64,000 nt of DNA from Ascochyta rabiei. Lineage: Eukaryota; Ascomycota; Dothideomycetes; Pleosporales; Didymellaceae. The translations under genes were made by a program, and so were the position numbers. The number at the start of each line of letters is the position of its first letter. The stretch's first letter is position 1. Location of the stretch: positions 744,001-808,000 of the forward strand of contig NC_082426.1 of NCBI RefSeq assembly GCF_004011695.2, in the 5' to 3' direction. Shown in pieces: positions 37,147 through 47,211 of the stretch. A model generated the notes under the pieces. The model saw only the letters and a list, made by a program, of their open reading frames with translations, was not told the DNA's origin and searched no databases.

Positions 37147-39757
37147 CTACTCCTGATCCATCTCCTCGACGCCGCTCTCACCCACCACCTTGTCCGCTGC
37201 GTCGTATACACGTCCTTGATACGGAGCGTGGGCATTGTACTCAGCGTCGCCGTCGCCCCGGTGAGAGTAACCGCTACCGGCGAACTCGTCCGAGCTGCGC
37301 GGGAACTGCAGTGGCTCGCGGCGCGGCGCAGCTTGGTCGTGCTGGTCTCGGACTGCCTCGCACTTTGCCACGAACGCGGTGGAATCCAGAGTGGAGTTGC
37401 GCTGCGCCGGCTGGTGGTGGTGTGGGTTGGGTCGCTGGCGCACGACGTGACTTGAGGGTGCTTGTGCAGTGGAGCTGGGGAGTGGGGGCGGGAGTTGCAT
37501 ACGCTTGCGCAGTTGGGCGCTCAAAGAGCTAAGTTGGCTAATGACGTGGTTCTGCTGTGTGATCATCTTGTTCTTTGCGAAGATCTCGTGCTGCGCTTTG
37601 ATGATGGTGGATTTCATGGTGCTGTGCGTGGCGTGGAGGCGCGTCGAGTCTTGCTCTACGGCGCGGTACCACTGGTGGCTTACGTGTGGGTTCTGGAATA
37701 CAGTCGTCTCGCCCGCGGTTATGTCTACTATCTCGTACGATACCTGGGGTCCGGGAGATTGTACGGCACCGCCTTCGTCCAGGACCCTGTTGGTCTCGTC
37801 TGATGTGAAGGGCTTCGCCTGCATAACGTAGATGGTATCTAGGTCTTGCATGTTCGCGTCAGGAAAATCCGCGTCCCTGACATCGTTTGGAGTCAGGTCC
37901 CACGTCAAAGTGATTTGCTTCTCCTGCTCGGGGTTCTGGTGGGTGGCGGCTGGGTGGCGGTAGATGAACATCCAGTGAACGCCGTATTCCTTGCCACGAG
38001 TGGCACAATATGCGTCGAGACATGGTCCGAAGGCTTGGTCGCGACGGATGCGGAGGAGTGAGAAGATGGGCTGGCCATTCACATCGTGGGTGTTGCTGTG
38101 GATTCGTAGGGTAAGGACAGAGTCTTTCTTGTTCAGATCGACGGGTGTGGCTGCCTGAAAGAGAGGCTGTAGAAGTGTGAGTCGCAAAATATTGTGATAT
38201 CTGTAATTAGGTACTGACTGTGTTGAGTACAGCGTGGTTCAAAGTCGTCTGATGTCCGTTGCTGAAGTTGAGTGGACCACTCGTGCCAAACAGTGGAGGG
38301 ATCGTCGTGCCGTCGCGTGCGCTGTAACGCATTGCCATGTTGAATTGGTGTGCCTCATTTTGCTGCCGAGTGACCTGCATCTGACGGAGTAAATGATCGA
38401 GTTGTCCTGGCTCACCGGACGTCAAGGACGGTCTACTCCCGAAGTCTGGCATGGTCGACACATGTGGAAAGTCTGTCGAATGATATCTTGGAGTTTGATA
38501 GGCTTGAGGATGCGGCTGACTAGATAGGGTATGGTCATAGTTGCGCACTGCATTGCTGCGTGCATGCTGGGACGGGAAAGCGTTGGCGGGTGTTGGCAAG
38601 GTGCGGTCAAAGACGAGGGACGGTTCAACGAACTGGTCGTACTGCTGGCTGTTGTGGTGGAGTTGCGCAGAGGTCGCTTGAGAAAGCATCGGTGAGCAGA
38701 TCTGCGTGTGTACCTGGGTTGGTGTTGCAGACGAACGATCTGCTTCATCAGTACCTGTCCAACTTCCCGATCAAAAAAGTGTTTGGAAACCCAAGGCAAA
38801 CAAAAACCATTAACTTGAACCTACCATTCTTAGCCTGTCCTTGCACCCAGCTCGAGACAGCCTTCTTCTTGACCATCGGAGGAACGTATGCTTGACCTCC
38901 CAGCGGATCATAGACGCGCCCCATTCCATGATCAGTGGCTGATTGAGGAGCCGAGACCTTGCGTTTGTCCTGATGCATTTCTTCTGGGCTTGCCTTCGGA
39001 CTTGTGGATGCCTTGCGCTTTGTGGAATTCTGCTGTGTTGTGAGTGCGGTTACGTCTTGTACAGATGACACTCGCCATGGTCGAGCGGCTTGATTTACGC
39101 AAGGCTGAGATACAGTCCCTGGGACTGTTGTTGTATGTTTGGTACATGGCCTCTCCTTGAGTTCGCATGCTCGACAAGGTCCAGTCTTGGTCACACTATC
39201 GCAGCGAATGGCACCGTCGGCGGCGCATTCGTCGCAGGTCCTCCAGCACGACTTCTCAATATGGCGCTGACGGAGGTGTCAACAACAGTCGGTCTAGGTG
39301 AATTTGGGTACCTACCTCAACAGAGTGAGTAGTAGCACAATCTTTGCCACATCTAGAGCATGCCCATCTGAGATTCGGGCCACCTACTGATGGTTGCGCT
39401 TGAGCACGGTGTTGCTTGGCGCACGCAGAGTTGGCACTGCTGAGGTGACGCTGGGCAGTGATTAGCGGATAGTGCTTGACTGGAAATAAAAGATTACTTT
39501 ACAGTCAGGCTCTTCTTGGTCGTGTATGTTTTGCTGCAGTGTGGACATCCGAATCGGCGCCCAGGTCCCAACTCTTGGTCACCAGTCAGGAGGTCTTCAT
39601 CTCCAGAAAGAGCAGCAGCCGCGAGCTCCCGGTCGTCTGGGAGGTGATCGTCACTTGTGGTACTACGACTAGAGTCAGTGGGTGGAAGTGTATGTGAGGA
39701 CATTCGGGCTCACTCAAGCTCAGCTTGACTGTTACTCGCAGCCATTACTTGGTCCAT
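37147..39757 (-). CDS. Putative transcription factor with two C2H2-type fingers and a Zn2Cys6-like cluster
   Basis: Six exons (39757-39714, 39668-39503, 39450-39316, 39266-38825, 38754-38219, 38166-37147) join in frame to 780 residues. Finger 1 (about 56-80) reads CPHCSKTYTTKKSLTRH, C-x2-C-x12-H. Finger 2 (about 101-122) reads CSRCGKDCATTHSVERH with a final Cys after HIEKS. A cysteine cluster (about 125-155) follows: CDEC, then IRC, then CRAC and RPC, with spacing C-x2-C-x7-C-x8-C-x2-C-x6-C. This is close to a fungal zinc cluster but has x7 for the usual x6. The middle is Gln/His-rich. Residues about 455-545 (LTLRIHSNTHDVNG to DLDTIYVMQA) look like a ubiquitin-like beta-grasp fold (inference), and then a coiled coil follows. 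I recognise no orthologue. Confidence 0.82.
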
Positions 39758-40869
39758 TGCAAGTGATTTACGTTCGAGTCGAAAGGCTTTCTTGCGAGGC
39801 AAGTTGGCTGCGCGACGTTACCGTTTCTTTGTAGCAATTTTTCTCGTAGGAAAGGGGGAACGTGCTCATGGGCGGTCAGAGCACGTAGCGCTGTGACGTT
39901 GCATATATTTCTGCGGAGGTGAAGTGAAGGGCCGTCGAAGTGACGTCAGGCTCCTGTTGACGCGAAGTCTCGGTCTGCTCTTTTTGTATGCACATGATCG
40001 GTTGGCGAAGGTTGTGGGAACCATGAGGTGTCGCAAGTAGAAAGCGACTCTATACTGTGAGGATGTGAGGTGCAAATCCTCTCGGTCGCTGCTCCTTTGT
40101 TGAAATGTTTGATATCAGTTCCGCTCCAAGATGTAAAATCGGGCCTAAACTCCAACTCTCCATATTATGGACAGCTATGAAAAGAGGATATACCAGTGTG
40201 GCATTAAGACGCGAAGAAGACAGAGATGAAGGTGTGGAGTTCAATTATTTGGAAAGCATCCGGCCGAAAAACATACATAGGTGACCACAGGAAAGCCCAT
40301 ACATCCAAGCAATAGAAGCCATCCCTGCTGCTGATAGATGAGGGGCTTAAAGCTCAGCAACCTCCTGCTGTCTCTTCACGTGCTCTAACCAATGGTCGTG
40401 TACCTGGAGAGACATATACTGTCTACACCATGATAATCCGTCACCCAATAACCCTGCGAACAGCAGGCTGCAAACAGCGCTATCACACCAGACGGCCTTG
40501 CCAAATGAAAGCTTCAGATGTGGTTTCATCACATGCACCCAGTAGGTGTCAACAGGAGGACCCATCTGAGTACCCAACGACGCTTACCACATCATCAGAG
40601 TCGGATCAGGCAACGCGCCTGAGGGGCTGTGCTGCTTGTCGAGCGGCGGACCTGGGAAAGATGTGCATCGAAGACTTTTGGCTTCTTTGACCGGCGGGCT
40701 GTGTATGCTCCGTTGCAGAGCTGGGTCGGTACCAGACAAATACTGGGGCATACTTATGTAGCAAGGCTTTCCTATCAAAAGCGCACCGGTGCCCAGATTT
40801 TGGCTCATTTCTCCTACGAAAGGGTCGACTAAAACCAATTCAGTGCTTGCTAGAGAGTATTTCCTTTAA
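39758..40869. promoter_or_regulatory. Divergent intergenic region between the zinc-finger gene and the small membrane-protein gene
   Basis: About 1.1 kb with no supported gene. Frames such as 40430-40690 (plus) and 40584-40838 (minus) lack motifs. It presumably carries both promoters. Confidence 0.4.
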
Positions 40870-41395
40870 ATGCAGCGATTTATGATGTGGACGTTCTTTG
40901 GTAAGTGAATCACGGCACGTTTGAGATTTGATTTACACAGCAAATATGGAAGCAGTGACTCGCAAAGGCTAACGTGCTTCTTCAATGATAGTGTCGCGAT
41001 CTTTGAGCCATCCACTTCCGCGAATTGAGAAGCGTGGCGCTGATTCTGCTGAAATAGCGGGCGTTATAGTTGGTGTAGTTGCAGTCATACTCGCGCTCCC
41101 ATCAGCTCTAGTGGCCATGATGATGCTCTTTGACTACATCAAGAAGAAGCGCCAAGCGGGTCAAAGTAAGTCAACTGTGCGATTGCAGGAGAAGGAGGCT
41201 TTGGGTTGACATGTGTGTACAGTAAATGGCCTCCTGGTATCCAACAGTCTTGGCCACTTGCGAGCTCCCTTCAAAGATACCATTGAAGAGCCTTATGAGT
41301 TGGAGACGAATCTTCCGAACAAAACGAGCTCCACCAACAGCATGAATGCCGTAGCCCAAGGGATCATCTTCGACCCGGTGAAGATACATGAATAG
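40870..41395 (+). CDS. Small single-pass membrane protein, function unknown
   Basis: Three exons (40870-40900, 40992-41165, 41223-41395) give 125 residues. Intron 1 has donor GTAAGTG, a CTAAC branch-site match and acceptor GATAG; intron 2 has donor GTAAGTC and acceptor TACAG. Both keep the frame open to the stop at 41395. After MQRFMMWTFF and a basic stretch ending RIEKRGADSAE, residues about 33-56 (IAGVIVGVVAVILALPSALVAMMM) form one strongly hydrophobic helix, followed by FDYIKKKRQ, a positive stop-transfer. A hydrophilic C-terminal tail of about 60 residues has ELETNLPNK. Following the positive-inside rule, the C-terminus should be cytosolic. No family is recognised. The regular splice signals are the best evidence that it is real. 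Confidence 0.6.
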
Positions 41396-42023
41396 TACAG
41401 TACATGGGGGAAATGGCATTGCGATGATTGATGCGTTGAGTGGTTGGCTTAGCCACCGTTGCGAGGGGAGTGTTGTGTAGTAGTCGAAAACGGCAAAGTC
41501 ATTATGGCATTCAAGAAGAAAACTGTGAAGATGTTCAAAGTGAGGGTTCACTGAGCTATATATCATGCGAGTGCCGCCGGAGGACTGCACAGCCACCCTA
41601 GAGCCCAGGCTATGACGCTAGTTCTCAATGCATCGACTTTCGCACAGCAGATGATAGCCTTCCTGCAGCAACATACCCAATAAACCGCGTTCTCGTGTTT
41701 GTATCATATGCAGCCAAGTGTCAGCTGTCCGCAGTATGCATAGACATACGTCTTCTTAGTGGGCTGTGTCATTCGTTTGCTGGGACGCAGCCTTCACCGG
41801 TGTCCATGATCATACAAGTCTTTGCTGGTTAGGCGGCTATTTTGCCTTGATCGTCGTGCACAGCTCAGATTGCGCCGTGACTTGCATAGCCTCAGCCTTG
41901 TCCTTATATTAGAAACTGCAGTGAGGTTCGTCTTGTGCCATCTCAGAATGAGGGCGCTGCGGTGTTCTTCGAGGTGTGGAGTAAATTCGAGAGTTCTCTA
42001 GTCAAGTCTCTACTTGTGATTTC
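41396..42023. other. Convergent intergenic region between small membrane-protein and amidase genes
   Basis: No coding sequence is supported. Holds two 3' UTRs. Confidence 0.4.
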
Positions 42024-44063
42024 TTAAACAATAGGAACCCATAGCAGCCTTGCCTCATCAGTGGCGCCTTCTGCTCTCGCAATGACGATAACCATAGCCT
42101 TCTTCGGCGGCAATGGCGTGAGCTCCCACCCTAAAAATTCGTGCCGTACCGGTGTATGCTCCAGCCGAATCTGCCATGTCTCTGTCGTGACCTTGTCCCT
42201 CCACACCTCTTGTCCATCGACGAAGACTTGTACCTCTCTCTCTTTATCATCGATAGAAACCATACCATTGATGTCAATTTTCACCCTGCCGTCTCTCAAC
42301 TTTGTCGTGTGAGCATCTGCAGAAAGATCTAGACTTGACGTACCACGCTCGTGCTGCGTACGCTTCCCTGTAATATCTGTTGTAAGCGGCTGCAGCGGTG
42401 GGCTGATCCTTCTTTTGGTTGCCTGCTCGAACGCATATGCATACTCCAACAACTTCGGATCCTCATACGCTCTCCCTGCAAACGTAATATTGACAGGCAT
42501 GCCCTTGCTCTCCAGGACACCCATTGGTACACTGACAGTTGGCACACCGAGGTGCCGCAATGCTCTATTTCCATTCGAGTATTTGACGCCATTCTGAAGA
42601 CTGTGTTTCGTGCTTTTGAGATTGAATTCCAGATCCGCGAGGCCCACATCTCCTTGCGCCGGGAAAGCGATGACGTCGAGATTGTTGTCGGCCATCCAGT
42701 CTTCTAGGTCGCGTTTACGCTGTGCTTCAAGGGCTTTGACGGCTTGCTCGAGACCAGGGACGTCGAAGACTGATTCGCCCTCGATCTGCTGTAACAGTGA
42801 GGGTAAGCCGGCATAGTCGATCCAGTTTCGTACTTCGAGGAATGTGTCAGGAACGTATGGATTGGGTTTGGGGAAGAGCATAGCCGAGTCATCGATGTCT
42901 CTCAGACTCTTGATATCAGGGTCGTTATTCTGTTCGAGGAAGGTGTTCCATGCTTTAGCAATCAGGACGCCGCGCTCGACGTGGTTCCAGTTTGATGGTG
43001 CGTCTACAACGTTGTTGGCTTCGCGCGAGATGGAGTCGTTTTCGTAGTTTGTGACCAAGGGAAAGTCGGTATATACTAACTCTGCACCAAGGTTGTTAAG
43101 ATCTTTCGCTGTCTCTTTCCACACTTCGATGACTTCGGGTGAGACGTAAGGGTGTTTCGCGTGTGGATTCGAATCTTTCTGACCAATGTACATTTTCGGT
43201 ACCCCGATTCTCTTGCCCTTCAAGGCATCTGCCATCTTCAGTGAAGAATATTCGATTTTTGGCGGTCCAGGAATTGGAACGAACTTCTGCTCCCTGTAGA
43301 AGTCACCCTTCGTCTCTTCCTCTGGTACTGCGATCACGTCAAGAAGCACCAGCAGATCGCTCACTGAGCGCGTGTACGGCACTGGCACGTCGCACGTCAC
43401 GTACAGCGGTACGAGACCTCTGCAGCTCAGGGTTCCTTTCGATGGGGTGTAGCACACAAGTGCGTTGTTCGACGCCGGACTTCTCCCACTGCTCACTGTC
43501 TCGCTCCCCAAGCCAAAGACTGTCATGCTACTTGCTAGTGACGTTGCCGCCCCGTTGGAGGATCCTGATGAGAACGCTGCAGTGAGATACTTGGAATTAT
43601 ACGGCGACTCAGCTCGCCCATACATTCCTCTTTGCATACCGCCTGCAGCCATAGGCGGCATGTTCGTCTTTCCCAGGAGCACTGCGCCGGCATCCCTTAA
43701 TCTCTTCGCAAGAGTTGAGTCTTCGTTTGACATAACACCTTTGAGGGCAGGTGAGCCATTTGTGATGCTGAGGCCGAGGTACTTGTAGCTGTCCTTGATA
43801 GTGTAGGGTATGCCTTCCAGTGGCCGTGGTGGTAGTCCCTGAGCTCGTCGGAGGTCTGAAGCTGCGGCTTCTTCGTAGACCTTGTCGTTGAAGACAGTGA
43901 ACGCATTAAGGCTTCCAGCAATGTCGTAGGTCGCTATGCGATTCAAGTAGCTGGTCACTAGGGCTGTGGATGTTGATGCGCCTGAGGCGAGTGCGGCCAA
44001 GTGGGACGGAATGTCTGCTTCGACAATGTTGAAGTCATCCCTAGGTGTAGACGTAATGGAGGC
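42024..44063 (-). CDS. Amidase-signature family hydrolase (5' end uncertain)
   Basis: The continuous coding frame runs from about 44063 to a stop at 42024, about 680 residues, preceded by a likely 3' splice site (CCCAACAG) at 44064. No in-frame ATG lies in the exon before the conserved part, so a short first exon with the start codon is missing from the model. Amidase-signature residues are visible: Lys in GIPYTIKDSYKYLG, the cis-Ser region in FSSGSSNGAATSLAS and the nucleophile region GSETVSSGRSPAS before YTPSKG. The last roughly 120 residues after the amidase core (from RISPPLQPL) are an extra C-terminal domain with beta-strand-like segments. The family hydrolyses amides; the substrate is unknown. 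No signal peptide is seen in the available part. Confidence 0.88.
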   Translation of the reverse strand, partial: ASITSTPRDDFNIVEADIPSHLAALASGASTSTALVTSYLNRIATYDIAGSLNAFTVFNDKVYEEAAASDLRRAQGLPPRPLEGIPYTIKDSYKYLGLSITNGSPALKGVMSNEDSTLAKRLRDAGAVLLGKTNMPPMAAGGMQRGMYGRAESPYNSKYLTAAFSSGSSNGAATSLASSMTVFGLGSETVSSGRSPASNNALVCYTPSKGTLSCRGLVPLYVTCDVPVPYTRSVSDLLVLLDVIAVPEEETKGDFYREQKFVPIPGPPKIEYSSLKMADALKGKRIGVPKMYIGQKDSNPHAKHPYVSPEVIEVWKETAKDLNNLGAELVYTDFPLVTNYENDSISREANNVVDAPSNWNHVERGVLIAKAWNTFLEQNNDPDIKSLRDIDDSAMLFPKPNPYVPDTFLEVRNWIDYAGLPSLLQQIEGESVFDVPGLEQAVKALEAQRKRDLEDWMADNNLDVIAFPAQGDVGLADLEFNLKSTKHSLQNGVKYSNGNRALRHLGVPTVSVPMGVLESKGMPVNITFAGRAYEDPKLLEYAYAFEQATKRRISPPLQPLTTDITGKRTQHERGTSSLDLSADAHTTKLRDGRVKIDINGMVSIDDKEREVQVFVDGQEVWRDKVTTETWQIRLEHTPVRHEFLGWELTPLPPKKAMVIVIARAEGATDEARLLWVPIV

Positions 44064-44622
44064 CTGTTGGGTATGAGTAGATTACAGTAGTGTTGGTCGC
44101 AGATTACATGCCATGATATGTTCGCCTTGGTCTGATAAGCCTCCACTCTTGGTCGTCTGCTTGATGCTGGCTTGAGAAGACGGTGGGCAAGTTCTCCGAC
44201 TTATAGCCCCGTTCTTTACAGAGTGGGCTGTGTCAATTTCTGACCGCCGACATCGCGCTGTAATAAAGGGTGAGATACGCGTTTGCGGTGCGGTGTAGTC
44301 GGCGTAGTCAAGTCGAAGCTTCCCCGCTTGTCAGTACATGATCGGTTGGACTTGCCACGTACAGCTAGACTCCAGATGCGTCGACTGCTCGAGTTCAACG
44401 CCACAATCGTTCGTCTGTATAGAATCGTAGTATTTGCGTGCTTGTTTCGACGATCACTTCATGAGATACGCTATTCAGCCATGCATGATTGCGGTCTAAC
44501 GAACTTTGTTGTTCAGATACGCCTGCTAAACTTGACAGCGGATATATGTACATTCAGCAAACCCACTTACCAAGCCTCGATCTCCATATTGCGCCATGCT
44601 CGATCCACAGAAACAGCCTAGA
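44064..44622. promoter_or_regulatory. Upstream region of the amidase gene
   Basis: It should contain the missing first exon and promoter of the amidase gene. A TATA-like GGCTATAAG occurs on the minus strand near 44203-44211. No clear ATG exon that splices in phase to 44063 was found. Confidence 0.35.
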
Positions 44623-45676
44623 TCATGCCGTGCTTGCCCACAGCTGTGTCACCCTTGTGCTCCCCGCTACTAGACCGCACAGTCCCATCCAGCCTAGATT
44701 CCAGCCTGGCAGACCACCAGTCGAACTGCTGAAGTGCAGCGCCATAGGGAACCACGCACTCGCAATCATAGCGTCAGTCCACCACCTCTGGTCGAACTTC
44801 GCATCCTCATCATCCTGGTACTCAGCAATCGCCCTGCCCTCACTTTGCATTCTCGCCCTTGTCGTTCTTCTGCGGTTCTCAAGCTGCCACTCCCTCGCCA
44901 GACGCAGGAAGTCGCACGACACACCGCCCAGCCATGCGCGGTACGCCCACAAGTATACACGTGCAGTTTTTGAATCGCCGCGGTTGATTGTGGCGATGAA
45001 GGCGGGGCCAACAACACCGGAGTCGGCGAGGAGGGAAATATTCTCGAGCGCTTGGTAAACGAAGTAGCTGCTCGCTTGAAGAGTGGCGATGCGGTGCAGG
45101 ACTACATCTGCGCCGGGCTTAGGGCCAGCGAGAAGCGTGCGCAGCCATGCGTAGAGAGGAAAGCAACCGAACAGACGGAGGGTTGTGCGCGCCTTCGAAA
45201 TCAAGACTGCAAGAGCAGCGATGGGCGGGACAGCGCCTGCATTGACGAGTGTCGCAGTGCTGGGCTTTGTGACCGCGCTCGAGGTCCTAATGAGGGAGAG
45301 GAACCTTTGAAGAAGGGCGGCGAGGGAGGGCAATTTTGTCTGCGCGTACACGAGAATGTAAAGAGTGTAGTTGAACGTGGAGAGGAATGATGCGAGTCCG
45401 CCGGGTGCTGCAAGGAGCCTGAACTCTTACATTTAGCTTCAGGTACCTTACATAAGAACGTGGCAGTCCATACTTATTGATCCTCAACACGGTCTTGTCG
45501 ACATCACTCAGAAGCTTCAGTGCACCACCCGGAGCTTTCTTGATAGGAATCTCCAACTTCTTCTCGATGGCCTCCAGCTTCTTCTCCACAGCTGAGCCGG
45601 CGCCCTCGATGTGCTCGGCCTTGTCGGCCACGACTTCCGCGCTGGGTGCGCCGGGCTTGATATCCTCTTCAGACAT
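44623..45676 (-). CDS. PEX11-like peroxisomal membrane protein
   Basis: Two exons (45676-45447, 45418-44623) give 341 residues. An acidic N-terminus (MSEEDIKPGAPSAEVV) is followed by a Lys/Glu-rich helix, LLSDVDKTVLRINKYGLPRSYVR, GGLASFLSTFNYTLYILVYA, several hydrophobic segments and a central RGDSKTARVYLWAYRAWLGGVSCDFLRLAREWQLE. A final hydrophobic pair follows in the PMALHFSSSTGGLPGWNLGWMGLCGLVAGS region, resembling the C-terminal hairpin of PEX11C/PEX11-gamma proteins. The family helps peroxisomes elongate and divide. The intron (29 nt-class, 45446-45419) is unusually short at 28 nt but is needed for frame and restores SYVRLLAAPGG. Identity is by overall pattern, so the subgroup is tentative. 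Confidence 0.78.
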
Positions 45677-46203
45677 TCTGCAGGTCAATAACTTTGTAAT
45701 TTGAAGGGTGCTGGAAGGTGTGGCAGAATCAGGATAAGGGATGCGCGGGGGTTGATGCAGCTCAGCTTCTCCGCAAATGCCCTTAAGCCGAGGCTCGGCT
45801 CCAGACTCAGTGCATTGATGTGGAGAGGAAAGATGAAGCTTTACCCAAATCTGATTGGGTCCTCAATCTGCTTTCTTTTATTATCGACCATCTACGCCCG
45901 TGATTGGTCCAAACCTGCATCTTCGTTGGCTTGTGATGCTTGAGCTCTTCTTCATGCTTCGACTCCATCACACCGCCAACCTTCACAACAGCACCGACAC
46001 AAGAGCACTTCGCGTGATTGGGTTCGATTTCAGCCTATACGATGCGATGGCTTTGGTAGCGGGCAGGGTTGTTTGGCTTCTAGAGCAATCTCTGGGTATA
46101 CTGTACGCCTTCAAAGCTGCACCAAATATAGCGTTATTCCGGTCCGTTGCTCTCAGACGCCAATAGAAGAGTGCAATATCATCCGGAAACTTGACCTTTC
46201 GAG
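45677..46203. other. Intergenic region right of the PEX11-like gene
   Basis: Holds the PEX11-like promoter. No gene is supported. Confidence 0.35.
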
Positions 46204-46623
46204 ATGGGTGTGAGCGTCCGTCAACTCCTGTACAACATCGAGAGCCTCGTAGTTACACACCTCGAAAACGATGTCGGCTTTCAGATACCTGTCCCTGAAG
46301 CTCTCCAGTGGGCGCCGGACTTTGAGCATGCTGTTGCTGACTGCATAGTCCACCTGCGCACGGGCGACGACTTAGTCGAAAGCATACTAAACGACTCCAA
46401 AGCGCAGCATGAGTGCAAGGAGAAGTACACCCGGCCTGTACAGTCAGAGTACAGAAGGTGCGCACGGAAAGTTCTCGGCCCGGTGTTCAAGAGCTGGACT
46501 CCGAGCAGGACGCAAGGTTTCAACAAGGGCTTTCACGGTGTATTAAAGATGGTCAGTGGGAGGGGCATCAACTGGGAAAAGCTTCGCTGCAAACTGATGA
46601 TGGAGGCTGGGCGCGGTAATTGA
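46204..46623 (+). CDS. Hypothetical protein, 139 residues
   Basis: A single ATG-started frame gives a soluble, mixed-composition protein (MGVSVRQLLYNIESLVVTHL at the start, RCARKVLGPVFKSWTPSR later) with amphipathic helices and no low complexity, signal peptide or membrane segment. I recognise no family. Its protein-like composition and length make it more plausible than nearby shadow frames, but there is no splice signal or motif to prove it. It lies divergent from the PEX11-like gene. Confidence 0.35.
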   Translation: MGVSVRQLLYNIESLVVTHLENDVGFQIPVPEALQWAPDFEHAVADCIVHLRTGDDLVESILNDSKAQHECKEKYTRPVQSEYRRCARKVLGPVFKSWTPSRTQGFNKGFHGVLKMVSGRGINWEKLRCKLMMEAGRGN

Positions 46624-47211
46624 ATGAGCGGTGTTGAGAGCTGGGTATGACGGCGAGGACAGCTCGCAACGAAGTGCTGGGTACCGGTATCCACTTGTAC
46701 CATAGGATGTCTGAGCTGCGTAGTGAGCGGTAGAGATATGGCCACATATCGATCCATCCCGCTACTGACCATGCAAACCTGGACGGACGACTCTCGATAT
46801 CCACACCGGTCGCATCTCCAATTGCACGGAAAACTCGAGTTGTGGCTGGCGCACTCTTCGTGTGTTGGTTGCGTCGAGCTGGTCTACCACAGAACATCCA
46901 TCGACGCATGCAGAAGTTCACAGGCTAAGAAGCGGGCAAGCCGGTGTTCGCAGTAGCGCTGAGGGGTGGTGGAGAGCAGCTGGTGCTCGCTAGCGGCCCG
47001 CCAAATGACATGGGTTGGAAGATGACATGGATCCAAAGTTGGTGGTGGGTCGCGCCAAGCTCTCCGCAGCAATGCAGCAAGCGCATTGAAACGTCGCGGA
47101 CGCAGCAGACGACCCTCTCATCACACCCGGCGCCTACTGGACTGTTGCTTCAGGGGCCGCACACATCCACTCCCACACTCTCACCGAACAGCGTACGCAA
47201 ATACCGCTACG
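46624..47211. promoter_or_regulatory. Region upstream of the coronin gene
   Basis: No coding sequence is supported. It is the likely coronin promoter and 5' UTR; a pyrimidine-rich stretch precedes the ATG at 47212. Confidence 0.35.

Noticed and set aside
43139..43788. Plus-strand frames of 107-148 codons within the amidase gene
   Set aside because: They lie opposite conserved amidase coding sequence and are shadows.
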